Source of the DNA: an uncultured Prevotella sp.
Lineage (GTDB): Bacteria; Bacteroidota; Bacteroidia; Bacteroidales; Bacteroidaceae
DNA length: 43,092 nucleotides
Assembly (NCBI GenBank): GCA_902491375.1
Contig: CABUHE010000016.1
Coordinates: 1 to 43,092 of the forward strand
Direction: 5' to 3'
Both the position numbers and the translations under genes were made by a program. Of the stretch, positions 35,465 through 43,092 are shown one piece after another (position 1 is the stretch's first letter; each line of letters opens with the position of its first letter). Below the pieces are notes generated by a model. That model searched no databases. It was not told the origin of the DNA and worked only from the letters and a program-made list of their open reading frames with translations.

Positions 35465-38400
35465 TTAGAATTGAAGATTTAAACCGATAGAGAATGTGCG
35501 TGAACGCGGATAAGGTGAGTTGTCAACACGTGCGCCGTAGCTGCTGAGAGGAAGCTCTGGATCGAGTCCAGAGTAGCCTGTTATGGTAAACACGTTCTCT
35601 ACCTGTCCGTAGATGCTGAGTCCCTGGCAGAATTTCTTAGCCACTTTTGACGGCAGGTCATACTGAAGTTTGATGTACTTCATCTTGAAATATGAGCCGT
35701 CCTCTATGAAGTAAGTAGACATACGCATTTCGTTGTTGGCGTCAGTAAGTGCCAATGCCGGAATGTTTGAGTTAGGATTCTCCGGTGTCCATGCGTTGAG
35801 GATGTCCGCACCGTGGTTGATGTCGCGAAGACCTGTACCCATGAAGTCTAGCTGCTTCTTTACAATGTTGTAAATATCGAAGCCGAACTCACCTGTGAAG
35901 AATGTACTCAAAGTGAATCTCTTGTACTTGAAGCTCAGGTTAAGACCGATTGAGAAGTCGGGGTTCGGGTCGCCGATGACGCAACGGTCATTCTCATTTA
36001 TCACGCCGTTTCCGTCAAGATCCTTATATCTTATACGGCCAAGTCCCTTGCCTTCCTGAGTAGCTGAGTTGTAGACCTCTTCCTCTGTACGGAACAGACC
36101 GTCAGCAACATAGCCGTAATAAACACCCATCGGCTCACCTTCCATGATACGCCAGTCGCCTGCGCTGATGAAACTTACATAGTCGTTGAGTTTCTCGACC
36201 TCGTTACGATAGAGTGAGAAGTTGAAAGAACCGTCCCAAGAGAAGTCTCCATACTGCTTGCTGTGATAGTCGGCAACAAGCTCGAAACCGTGGTTCTTCA
36301 TGCTTCCTGTATTGCGGTAAACAACTGCATTCTCACCTGCTACGGCAAGTACCGGCGGCTGTGTAAGCATGTCCTTAGTATTCTTGATGAAGTAATCAAG
36401 AGAAAGCCCGAATGAGTTGTTGAACAGACGGAGGTCAAGACCGATGTTTGTCTGGGTTGTTGTTTCCCATTTAAGGTTCTTGTTTCCTGACGCTGAAACA
36501 ATCACACCGCCTACAACTGAATTGCTGGTTCCTGCCATATCGTAAGCACCGTTTCCTGAAGTGTAAGCGTATGAGGTATAGCCTGCATAGAAATTGTCGA
36601 TAGCAGCATTACCGTTCTGACCCCAGCCTAAACGTATCTTAACATCGTTAACGATATCATTCTTCGGGAAGAATTTCTCTTCTGACAGACGCCAGGCTGC
36701 TGAGAATGCAGGGAATATGCCTGAATTCTGTCCCTTCCACAGCCTTGATGTAGCGTCGCGACGTATTGTTGCAGACAGCAGATAGCGGTCAGCATAGTTA
36801 TAGTCAGCCTTTGCGAAGAGTGAGAACAAAGCCCACTGGTTCTTTCCGCCACCGTTTGTCTGGTCGCCAGTTCCAGCTCCAATCTGCATGAAGCTGTCAT
36901 CTTCAAACGCATAGTCGTATCTGGTAGCAGACAAGTCTTCAAATGTGTACTTGATAGCTTCAACACCACCGAGCACGTTCAAGTGATGATCGTTTACGTC
37001 AAGATTATAGTTTGCAGTGTTGGTCCATGTCCATGTATCACCGCTTCCATATGCACGGTAAACATTGTTGAGATCTGAAGGATTAACCTTGCGGTTCAGT
37101 GTCTTGTTGAAATACTGCACATGTTCAATACCGAGGTTGCTTTTCAAAGTAAGTCCCTTGACCGGAGTTACCTCAATATAGCCGTTACCGAAGATTCTCC
37201 AGCTGTTGTTGGTATTGTCACGACCGTTGTAAATGGTCTGCACCGGGTTTGCGAAGTCTGAATTGCTCAGATACATTGGTCTGGCAAAGTTTCCGTTCAC
37301 ATCGTAAACAGGGATAGCCGGATGCTGGAAGATAGCCATCGCAGGCACACCACGGTCTGCGTTTGTAGTAAAACCACGGTCCTGCCAGTTGGCAACCATA
37401 AGGTTCTCTCCTACTTTCACGTACTTACCAATATTATAAGTAGAATTCAGACGAGCTGAATAACGGCGGTAGAAAGTGTAGTCTACCAGACCATCCTGGT
37501 TTACATAGTTGAGCGAGAACATTACAGAACCGTTCTTCGTGCTGTTGGCTACACTTGCCGAAAGGTTGTGTGTCCATGCCTCTGAATAAACTTCGTCCTG
37601 CCAGTCAGTGTTTGAAGACTTAACTGTGTGAGCTGCGTCAAGCCACTCACCGAGCTGTGGTGTAGCACCGCTGCCGTAGAACGGATGAGATGCAGTTACG
37701 TTAGAGTTCTTCGCTGCTGTCCAGTAAGCCTGTCCCCACTGCTCAGCACTGAGCATATCGTAAGTCTTGGCTACAGTCTGCAAACTCAAAGAATAGTTCA
37801 CGTTAACTGTTAGCTTGTCGCCCTTGCCCTGCTTTGTGGTGATGATTATCACACCGTTTGCCGCACGTGAACCGTAGATTGACGCAGAAGAAGCGTCCTT
37901 CAAGACCTGTATCGACTCAATGTCAGCAGGGTTGATTGAATTAAGGTTCTCCGTTGTTGCCACACCGTCTACAATATAAAGCGGTGAGTTGTTCGGGTTT
38001 ACAGTACTCATACCGCGCACGCGGATTGTCGAACTGCCACCACCAGGAGCTGCGTCGTCAGCAATAGTTACACCGGCAAGCTTTCCCTGCATTGACGAAA
38101 GCATATTAGGATTTGAAGCACTTATAGGCTCATCCATGTTCATAACTGCAACCGAACCAGTCAAGTCAGCTCTGCGCTGGGTTGTATAACCGGTAACGAC
38201 GAGCTCTTCCATTATATTATTGTCTTCCTGCAAGACAATATTCATATTAGATCCTGCTGTTGCCGTTGCTGTCTTATATCCTATATAAGAGATTTTCAGC
38301 TTGGCTCCAGGAGCTGTTTTCAGACGGAATTTACCGTCGATGTCTGTCACTGTGGCATTCTTTGTGCCTTCTTCCGTTACCGTCGCACCGATAACAGCAT

Positions 38401-38515
38401 CGCCATTCGCATCTTTAACTGCGCCACTCACGTCCGCATTTTGCTGAGCAAAAGCGGTCGCACCAATGGCAATGAACACTGCACTAAACAGTATCCGCTT
38501 GAATTTTGCAATCAT
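35465..38515 (-). CDS. susC: SusC-family TonB-dependent outer-membrane transporter
   Basis: 1016 residues. The signal peptide MIAKFKRILFSAVFIAIGATAFAQ is followed by a carboxypeptidase-regulatory-like domain (28-97, VSGAVKDANGDAVIGATV), the junction EELVVTGYTTQRRADLTGSV (103-122) and a plug domain (GKLAGVTIADDAAPGGGSSTIRVRGM, YIVDGVATTENLNSINP, SIYGSRAANGVIIITTKQGK). The rest is a beta-barrel ending SRTFSIGLNLQF, with the terminal Phe needed for barrel insertion. It imports fructan fragments using TonB energy. It is the first gene of the fructan locus and should be under control of the hybrid sensor, by analogy with other fructan loci. Confidence 0.96.
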   Translation of the reverse strand: MIAKFKRILFSAVFIAIGATAFAQQNADVSGAVKDANGDAVIGATVTEEGTKNATVTDIDGKFRLKTAPGAKLKISYIGYKTATATAGSNMNIVLQEDNNIMEELVVTGYTTQRRADLTGSVAVMNMDEPISASNPNMLSSMQGKLAGVTIADDAAPGGGSSTIRVRGMSTVNPNNSPLYIVDGVATTENLNSINPADIESIQVLKDASSASIYGSRAANGVIIITTKQGKGDKLTVNVNYSLSLQTVAKTYDMLSAEQWGQAYWTAAKNSNVTASHPFYGSGATPQLGEWLDAAHTVKSSNTDWQDEVYSEAWTHNLSASVANSTKNGSVMFSLNYVNQDGLVDYTFYRRYSARLNSTYNIGKYVKVGENLMVANWQDRGFTTNADRGVPAMAIFQHPAIPVYDVNGNFARPMYLSNSDFANPVQTIYNGRDNTNNSWRIFGNGYIEVTPVKGLTLKSNLGIEHVQYFNKTLNRKVNPSDLNNVYRAYGSGDTWTWTNTANYNLDVNDHHLNVLGGVEAIKYTFEDLSATRYDYAFEDDSFMQIGAGTGDQTNGGGKNQWALFSLFAKADYNYADRYLLSATIRRDATSRLWKGQNSGIFPAFSAAWRLSEEKFFPKNDIVNDVKIRLGWGQNGNAAIDNFYAGYTSYAYTSGNGAYDMAGTSNSVVGGVIVSASGNKNLKWETTTQTNIGLDLRLFNNSFGLSLDYFIKNTKDMLTQPPVLAVAGENAVVYRNTGSMKNHGFELVADYHSKQYGDFSWDGSFNFSLYRNEVEKLNDYVSFISAGDWRIMEGEPMGVYYGYVADGLFRTEEEVYNSATQEGKGLGRIRYKDLDGNGVINENDRCVIGDPNPDFSIGLNLSFKYKRFTLSTFFTGEFGFDIYNIVKKQLDFMGTGLRDINHGADILNAWTPENPNSNIPALALTDANNEMRMSTYFIEDGSYFKMKYIKLQYDLPSKVAKKFCQGLSIYGQVENVFTITGYSGLDPELPLSSYGARVDNSPYPRSRTFSIGLNLQF

Positions 38516-38563
38516 AACTTTTTCTTTTTACGGTTAGTAAATTTAATGATTAAAGTTCAACCG

Positions 38564-38571
38564 CAAAATTA
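38564..38571 (-). promoter_or_regulatory. -7 promoter element of the fructan operon (susC)
   Basis: On the minus strand TAATTTTG followed by CGG matches TAnnTTTG, 48 bp before the susC ATG. No TTTG lies at the standard spacing (the nearest is 14 nt upstream), as expected for a promoter that needs an activator. The remaining A/T-rich gap (38590-38870) shows no ORF. Confidence 0.5.
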
Positions 38572-38872
38572 ACTTTTGAGTTTAACAAAAGATAAAAAAA
38601 TCATTTCATATACTATAAAAAAACGTTCATGAAACAAAATTGACATGGTTTGAACAAAAATTACAAGCTATATTGCTGTTAAAATTCTTGCCGACAGATA
38701 AAAAAAACAAGACAAATTATTTTATCGAAAAAGCGAAATTATAGTGTAAATATAACAACAATTAAGCCTTATAAGCATTCTTAACAGTAAAATCTGATAC
38801 TTAATACCGTACCTTTATCACAGCATTTTCAACTTAACTTAAACAAGAATTATTTAAATTCGGAGTTTTAAG

Positions 38873-38893
38873 CGACTGCCATTTTGGCAGTCG
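38873..38893. promoter_or_regulatory. Inverted repeat far upstream of susC
   Basis: CGACTGCC-ATTTT-GGCAGTCG is a perfect 8-bp inverted repeat without a T run on either side. It lies about 360 bp upstream of susC and 180 bp upstream of the glycerate kinase gene, so it could be a regulator site for either or a structural element. Confidence 0.4.
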
Positions 38894-39043
38894 TCGGATA
38901 TTATCAATACTCAAATAACAAATGTAAAATAATCTGACATAGCACCACCGACGCATTACTATGCCATGCTTCTGTCTGCGGCAATACCTCTGCCAAACTG
39001 CAACAAACACCTTCCAGACGCGCCGACATACAGATAAAAGCTG

Positions 39044-39051
39044 TAATTTTG
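39044..39051 (+). promoter_or_regulatory. -7 promoter element of the glycerate kinase gene
   Basis: TAATTTTG followed by CA matches TAnnTTTG. The predicted transcript start near 39058 lies after the upstream ATG 39049 and before ATG 39070, which decides the start codon. Confidence 0.55.
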
Positions 39052-39069
39052 CAGAAAAATAAAGAACAG

Positions 39070-40158
39070 ATGAAACGTAAAATAATCATAGCCATCGACT
39101 CGTTCAAGGGCAGCCTTACCTCAACTGAGGCCGAAACTGCCGTGGCTGAAGCTCTGCACGACGCTCTTGACGATGTTGAAACATTATGCCTGCCGATGTC
39201 AGACGGCGGCGAAGGCATGGCCGAAACATTCACTCAGGCGCTCGGCGGAAAACTCATCACCACTTATGTTCACGATCCGATGATGCGCCGCATAAGCACC
39301 GTTTTCGGCGTAACGCCCGACGGCACCGCGATAATAGAGGCCGCGAAAGCCTGCGGACTGACACTTGTAAAGGAGGAGGAGCGCAACCCTATGAGGGCAA
39401 CGTCTTACGGAGTAGGCGAACTTGTGGCTGCTGCCGTGAAGCGTGGCTGCCGTAAATTCATCGTCGGTCTTGGCGGAAGCGGAACAAGCGATGCAGGTAT
39501 CGGCATGCTAAAAGCGCTGACCGACATACTCACCAAGCGCGGACAGACCTTCGACGACGCTCTACGTGGCGTTCTCGGCGAGTGCAGTTTCACTCTCGCC
39601 TGCGATGTCAGCAATCCCCTGCTCGGCCCCGACGGAGCCACGGCAGTGTTCGCTCTCCAAAAAGGAGCAACTCCGCTGATGCTGCCCATGCTTGAACAGC
39701 GCGCGCAACGCTTTGCCCGTGCGTCGGCAGCCCACTTCGGTTTCGACCGTTCCTCACAGCCGGGAGCAGGCGCTGCGGGCGGACTTGGCTACGCCTTCAT
39801 GCAGTATCTGTCGGCTGAACAGAAGCCCGGAGCCGACCTGCTGCTCGACCTTCTGCATTTCGACGACGCCGTAAGCGGAGCTACGGCAGTAATAACTGGC
39901 GAGGGACATGCCGACCGCCAGACGCTTATGGGCAAACTGCCACAGCGTGTAATGCTGCGTGCGGCGCGGCAGAATGTGCCCACATGGCTCATTGCCGGGC
40001 GCGTAGACGACTGTAAAGAGATGTCCGGTGCAGGATTTGCCAAAGCCGTCAGCACCACTCCTGACGGCGCCGACCTCAGCGAAGCGATGAAGAAAGAAAC
40101 AGCCATTGCCAACATTGCCTTAGCCGTAAGGCAACTTGTCAGCGACATTAAGGAATAA
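39070..40158 (+). CDS. Glycerate kinase
   Basis: 362 residues from ATG 39070 (MKRKIIIAIDSFKGSLTS). It belongs to the GarK/GlxK family, which phosphorylates D-glycerate. Family features seen are IAIDSFKGSLTSTEAE, LPMSDGGEGMAETF, RKFIVGLGGSGTSDAGIGML, QPGAGAAGGLGYAF and VITGEGHADRQTLMGK. The upstream ATG at 39049 overlaps the -7 box and is rejected. It is a single gene, convergent with the hydrolase gene (13 bp between stops). No tartronate or glyoxylate genes are adjacent, so the physiological source of glycerate is unknown. Confidence 0.93.
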   Translation: MKRKIIIAIDSFKGSLTSTEAETAVAEALHDALDDVETLCLPMSDGGEGMAETFTQALGGKLITTYVHDPMMRRISTVFGVTPDGTAIIEAAKACGLTLVKEEERNPMRATSYGVGELVAAAVKRGCRKFIVGLGGSGTSDAGIGMLKALTDILTKRGQTFDDALRGVLGECSFTLACDVSNPLLGPDGATAVFALQKGATPLMLPMLEQRAQRFARASAAHFGFDRSSQPGAGAAGGLGYAFMQYLSAEQKPGADLLLDLLHFDDAVSGATAVITGEGHADRQTLMGKLPQRVMLRAARQNVPTWLIAGRVDDCKEMSGAGFAKAVSTTPDGADLSEAMKKETAIANIALAVRQLVSDIKE

Positions 40159-40171
40159 ACTATCCTTAAAC

Positions 40172-41161
40172 CTAACGCATAAAGCGACTCACAAACTGCC
40201 TTACGTGCTCGGCATACTGGTGCGGATAACTGTGGAACGACTCCGCATGGGCGCAGCCGGGGGTTATCCATATATCGTTGAAATAGCGGTAATTGCCTGT
40301 CGGCGATAAGTAGACAGGATTGGCATTATACAAAGGGAATACCATTTCAGAGGGCACATAGCTGTCTGACGAGCCGTGGATATAGAGCATCGGCGACTCG
40401 TTCTTTGCCAACTGCCTTACCGGTGCAGCCTCGCCGAAGCTCCATCCGTAGCGTATCTTGCACAATGCACTGGCGGCATAAAGCACAGGAAATTCCGGCA
40501 GGCCGAACTCGTCAGCAAGCTGACAGCTGAATTCGTCCCACACGCTGGTATATCCGCAGTCCTCGACAAAGCACCTCACGCTCGACGACAACTGCTCGCC
40601 CGACACGTTCATCACCGTAGCCGCACCCATCGAAACGCCGTGAAGCACTATGCGTGTGCGTCCTCTCTTGTCGGCAAACAGACTGTCGGCCACGCCTATC
40701 CAGCGTATCAGCTCCTCGCGGTCCTTCCATCCCATCTGTATATGGTCGCCTCCGCTCAGTCCGTGCGCATGCAGGTCGGGCAGCATTATGTTATAGCCCA
40801 TGTCGGCGTAAATCTTCGCTATCGGCAGCATTCCTACGTAGCTGTCCTTATATCCATGAACGAGTATGGCCGTGCGGCCGTCAGCTGACCGTCCGCGTGC
40901 ATACACAGCGTGGTGGCGGTAGCCGTCGGGCATGTCTATAAATGTGTCGCGAAGAGCCTTCTCGCTTTTCAGACTGTCCACCCATCGGCGCATATAAGGA
41001 TACTTGCCGTACATCCGTTTGTAGCGCAGGGCTATGTTGCCGGCGTCGGCCGCAGGCTTCAGCGCATAGTCAAGCATGAACCATCCTGCGCCGAACGACA
41101 GCAGGACTAACACTATCAGAACTGACACAACGGTTACGGTTATCTTGTTCTTCATTGACAT
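40172..41161 (-). CDS. Membrane-anchored alpha/beta hydrolase
   Basis: 329 residues with an uncleaved N-terminal membrane anchor (ITVTVVSVLIVLVLLSFGAGWFML, about 7-30). The alpha/beta hydrolase core shows AILVHGYKDS (oxyanion region, about 98-107), the nucleophile elbow GVSMG with Ser177, Asp266 in HGSSDSYVP and His305 in GCAHAES, a complete triad. It resembles Bacteroidetes esterase or peptidase-like hydrolases of the BAAT/YqkD type. The substrate cannot be predicted. Starts at 41161 and 41155 are equivalent. It lies 144 bp after the glycine-zipper lipoprotein gene and has no own promoter consensus that I can see, so cotranscription is likely. Confidence 0.85.
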   Translation of the reverse strand: MSMKNKITVTVVSVLIVLVLLSFGAGWFMLDYALKPAADAGNIALRYKRMYGKYPYMRRWVDSLKSEKALRDTFIDMPDGYRHHAVYARGRSADGRTAILVHGYKDSYVGMLPIAKIYADMGYNIMLPDLHAHGLSGGDHIQMGWKDREELIRWIGVADSLFADKRGRTRIVLHGVSMGAATVMNVSGEQLSSSVRCFVEDCGYTSVWDEFSCQLADEFGLPEFPVLYAASALCKIRYGWSFGEAAPVRQLAKNESPMLYIHGSSDSYVPSEMVFPLYNANPVYLSPTGNYRYFNDIWITPGCAHAESFHSYPHQYAEHVRQFVSRFMR

Positions 41162-41305
41162 TTTACTCTACCTGATTCTTTCTCTAAACTTTTTCTTTAT
41201 AAAAAACATACTAAACGACAGCATCCTCACGCAGCTTTGCCGCGCCTGCTCACTTGCTCCGGGCGGCTCTGCCGTGCTTAATGCAGTCCGTGACACTCAT
41301 CATAA

Positions 41306-42151
41306 CTATCTGCGGGCATTTATGTCAAACTCGCTCACGTTTGACACAACGCCCTTGTTTCCGCTGACCGCATACACGCGGAAGGTCAGCACGCCGTTCT
41401 TCAGACGCTTGCCGGCCTTAACCATTGCGGTATATCTTACGCCCTTGCCGGGCATGATGCGCTCGACATGAATGGTGCCCGAAATCTTCACCTGCCGGTT
41501 GCCGGTAGTCTCGACAACCATCGGCTGAACGTCATACACGGCCTCGTCTGAACGGTTATACACCTCGAAAATCACCTTGCTCAGCTCGCCGGCAGTAAGC
41601 GTGCGGTCCTGATTGTCGTCTACGAAGCGCGCGTTGCGCACCTCAAGCGGCGTGGCCGTCCTGCGCGGCCTGCTCTCCAGTCCGTCATAACGCACCGACT
41701 CAGTTACGTCCTTAGGCCTCGTGGCAGTATAGTCGCCCGTATATTCAGAACTCTGAAAGTCATACAGTACGTCGTCGCCGCTGTTAGTCGGGTCGAATCC
41801 GCTGTCCCCGTCGTCATAATTGCTTACGCCGTAATAGTAAGTATCGTTGTTGCGCGTAGCCGCATCGCGGTGCTCACGGTATTTCCGTTCAAACTGCCGG
41901 TCGCTCTCACGCCTCTGTTCCTCAATCTGCTTGTCGGCCTGCGCGCCCACAGCTCCGCCCAGCACAGCGCCTCCGGCCATGCCTACCAGCGTACCGATGT
42001 CACTGCCGCGCGGGCCGCCCGTTATTCCGCCGATGGCAGAACCGATAACCGAGCCGAGAGTTGCGCCCGTATATGCGCCTGAGCCTGTATATGATCCACA
42101 GCCGCTGAGCAGCATCACTGCACCAAGCGACAACACAACGCATCTGTTCAT
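41306..42151 (-). CDS. Glycine-zipper outer-membrane-type lipoprotein
   Basis: 281 residues from ATG 42151 (MNRCVVLSLGAVMLLSGC, lipidated Cys18). The ATG at 42175 is rejected because it sits on the -7 box. Residues 30-75 are a glycine zipper (SVIGSAIGGITGG, VGMAGGAVLGGAVGAQAD) of the SlyB/YMGG type that inserts in membranes. A charged segment follows (EEQRRESDRQFERKYREHRD). The C-terminal 100 residues resemble an Ig-like domain of extracellular Bacteroidetes proteins, opening with a calcium-loop-like DDNQDRTLTAGE. The role is unknown; envelope integrity is a guess. It is preceded by an unusually good Shine-Dalgarno sequence. Confidence 0.82.
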   Translation of the reverse strand: MNRCVVLSLGAVMLLSGCGSYTGSGAYTGATLGSVIGSAIGGITGGPRGSDIGTLVGMAGGAVLGGAVGAQADKQIEEQRRESDRQFERKYREHRDAATRNNDTYYYGVSNYDDGDSGFDPTNSGDDVLYDFQSSEYTGDYTATRPKDVTESVRYDGLESRPRRTATPLEVRNARFVDDNQDRTLTAGELSKVIFEVYNRSDEAVYDVQPMVVETTGNRQVKISGTIHVERIMPGKGVRYTAMVKAGKRLKNGVLTFRVYAVSGNKGVVSNVSEFDINARR

Positions 42152-42156
42152 CAATG

Positions 42157-42164
42157 CCTCCTTT
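42157..42164 (-). promoter_or_regulatory. Strong Shine-Dalgarno site deciding the lipoprotein start
   Basis: On the minus strand AAAGGAGG lies 5 nt before ATG 42151. Such perfect anti-16S complementarity is uncommon in Bacteroidetes, where most genes lack it. It supports 42151 as the start. Confidence 0.7.
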
Positions 42165-42172
42165 CTTTTCAG

Positions 42173-42180
42173 CAAAGTTA
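42173..42180 (-). promoter_or_regulatory. -7 promoter element of the glycine-zipper lipoprotein gene
   Basis: On the minus strand TAACTTTG followed by CTG, the same -7 sequence as both cysS promoters. No TTTG is seen at 19-21 nt upstream. Confidence 0.55.
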
Positions 42181-42412
42181 CACATAATTATAATTTAATC
42201 AGGAGTTTTTCTCCTAAAAGTTTCAGGGGAAACCCTATTTAACGTAACAAATGACACAAAAAGGAACAAAAAAGTCATTAAAACTCACAAATATTCTGCC
42301 CCTGACACAGCTGCGGTAAAGGCAGCCCTGACACCCGTACCGGACACATCAGAACAGAAACGGAGAAACGTTAAAAACAAACGGCATGACCACACACCAG
42401 CAGGCACGCAGC

Positions 42413-42500
42413 AAAAGACCACCTTTTGCAACGCGAAAGAGCATCTTTTACGACATGAAAGGGCACCTTTTACAAGGCGAAAGGGCATCTTTGACAACAT
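42413..42500. repeat. 22-bp-period palindrome array, locus G
   Basis: Units start at 42413 (AAAAGACCACCTTTT), 42435 (GAAAGAGCATCTTTT), 42457 (GAAAGGGCACCTTTT) and 42479 (GAAAGGGCATCTTTG), exactly 22 bp apart. Like locus A the neighbours are not complementary, so it is a head-to-tail array without long hairpins. It lies in the 900-bp gene-free end of the window. The sequence from 42181 to 42412 shows no gene. Confidence 0.88.
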
Positions 42501-42698
42501 GAGGAAAAATATACCGGGAAACGGCAGGAAAACTGACGCCGGAGAGGCTAGACTGAACATATAAAAGAAAGAAGCGGACATAGTGTCGCAATATGGGCTA
42601 CATGACTTACAGATGTTCGCCAAACAGCGTCTTTTAATATACAAAACAGGACGATAAAGGTTAAAATCGTGGAGCAGATAAAAGTTTTTTTAATTTTA

Positions 42699-42730
42699 TT
42701 TGGCACTTAGTTAAATAATAGTTATTTTTG
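42699..42730 (+). promoter_or_regulatory. Textbook promoter with no ORF behind it
   Basis: TTTG (42699-42702), exactly 20 nt, and TATTTTTG (42723-42730) is a full match to the Bacteroidetes consensus, preceded by a T/A-rich stretch. The predicted transcript start is near 42737. No ORF of useful length starts in the following 350 bp. Confidence 0.7.
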
Positions 42731-42736
42731 CGGAGT

Positions 42737-42875
42737 ATCCAAACTGTCACCATCCAAACTCACAATTCAAAGACAAATTTGGAGGAAAAACGCTCTATTC
42801 ACAGTACGGTTAACCGGAGAACAGAGGAGAATATGAAAAACACGGCACGATGACATCCCTGTCGTGTTGTTTTAT
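42737..42875 (+). ncRNA. Candidate short transcript or structured leader
   Basis: It runs from the predicted start to a hairpin near 42839-42868 (GACA-TCCC-TGTC extended outwards by CAC/GTG and AACA/TT-TT) followed by TTGTTTTATAT. Just before the hairpin, AGGAG precedes a six-codon ORF (42833-42853, M-K-N-T-A-R-stop). It could be a small RNA, or the leader of a gene beyond the window with an attenuator. It matches no RNA family I recognise. Confidence 0.3.
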
Positions 42876-43092
42876 ATCATGGCACAGTGTCTCGCATAAG
42901 GCGCTGCGACGGCGTTTATATTTATGCCGCAGATACTGTCAAAAGAGACTACACAGCAAGATAAGTCAGGCGACAGATAATGAGGTCCAGTCTGGCGCAT
43001 GGCTTGGAAACAGATAAGTCGGACCTCCAAATGTTAATTTAACGTGAGTTCGGTATAAGAAAACGATTGAAAAAGTTGTGGGAATGAGATAT
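42876..43092. other. Gene-free end of the window
   Basis: No ORF of useful length is seen. GAGGTCC and GGACCTC (around 42981 and 43020) could form a 7-bp stem, supporting a structured leader. An ATG at 43084 is the last possible start and may open the next gene. Confidence 0.3.

Noticed and set aside
35465..38515. Opposite-strand and out-of-frame ORFs inside susC, korA, rnr and the sensor gene
   Set aside because: All lie within strongly supported genes, have no start context or family resemblance, and are shadows of their codon bias.
42285..42644. Minus-strand ORF of 119 codons
   Set aside because: It is a translation of repeat locus G and flanks, rich in Cys, Ser and Phe, with no family resemblance. 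The frame is open by chance because of the 22-bp repeats.
42876..43092. Insertion sequence end or invertible promoter
   Set aside because: No transposase or invertase gene, no target duplication and no inverted repeats flanking the promoter could be found within the window.

Overview
The window looks like a chromosomal segment of a Bacteroidales bacterium, most likely Prevotella-like. The evidence is promoters of the Bacteroidetes type (TTTG, about 19-20 nt, TAnnTTTG), a SusC/SusD pair, a one-protein hybrid two-component sensor, surface lipoproteins with acidic residues after the lipid Cys, and a type IX secretion C-terminal signal. I saw no rRNA, tRNA, CRISPR array, phage gene or transposase. 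The content is mostly housekeeping and metabolic genes.

Layout. 0.2-4.6 kb: a fructan-type hybrid sensor/regulator downstream of cysS (both minus), with cysS driven by two near-duplicate promoters. 5.3-8.1 kb: a cyclophilin-like lipoprotein, an ECF sigma / membrane protein / small secreted protein operon, and a short GIN-type secreted protein. 8.4-17.8 kb: a Na/phosphate symporter with PhoU domain, a nucleoside kinase with a tRNA-synthetase-like N-terminus, 2-oxoacid:ferredoxin oxidoreductase alpha and beta, and RNase R. 18.3-25.2 kb: a plus-strand sulfate activation cluster (cysQ, SLC13 permease, cysC, cysD, cysN) followed by a sulfotransferase. It can make PAPS, use it and clear the PAP by-product; no sulfate-reducing genes are present. 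25.6-38.5 kb: a minus-strand fructan utilisation locus (susC, susD, DUF4960-like lipoprotein, two GH32 enzymes, MFS sugar permease, fructokinase). 39.0-42.2 kb: glycerate kinase, an alpha/beta hydrolase and a glycine-zipper lipoprotein. 42.2-43.1 kb: no gene, but a repeat array and a textbook promoter pointing out of the window.

How the genes work together. The sensor at the left end probably controls the fructan locus more than 22 kb away. SusC/D and the DUF4960 protein would capture fructan, the GH32 enzymes cut it, the MFS permease imports fructose, and fructokinase phosphorylates it. The sulfur cluster looks dedicated to sulfonating an acceptor molecule, not to making cysteine.

The most unusual signal is a dispersed family of intergenic arrays. 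Short palindromes of the form AAAAG-N5-CTTTT recur at an exact 22-bp period in seven separate intergenic regions (about 27 units). In several arrays neighbouring units have mutually complementary cores, so they form near-perfect 15-bp hairpins whose sequence differs between loci but whose pairing is kept. I know of no named family that matches. Other points of note are a GH32 protein with Glu where the catalytic Asp should be, and a calcium-loop-like motif in the cytoplasmic linker of the sensor.
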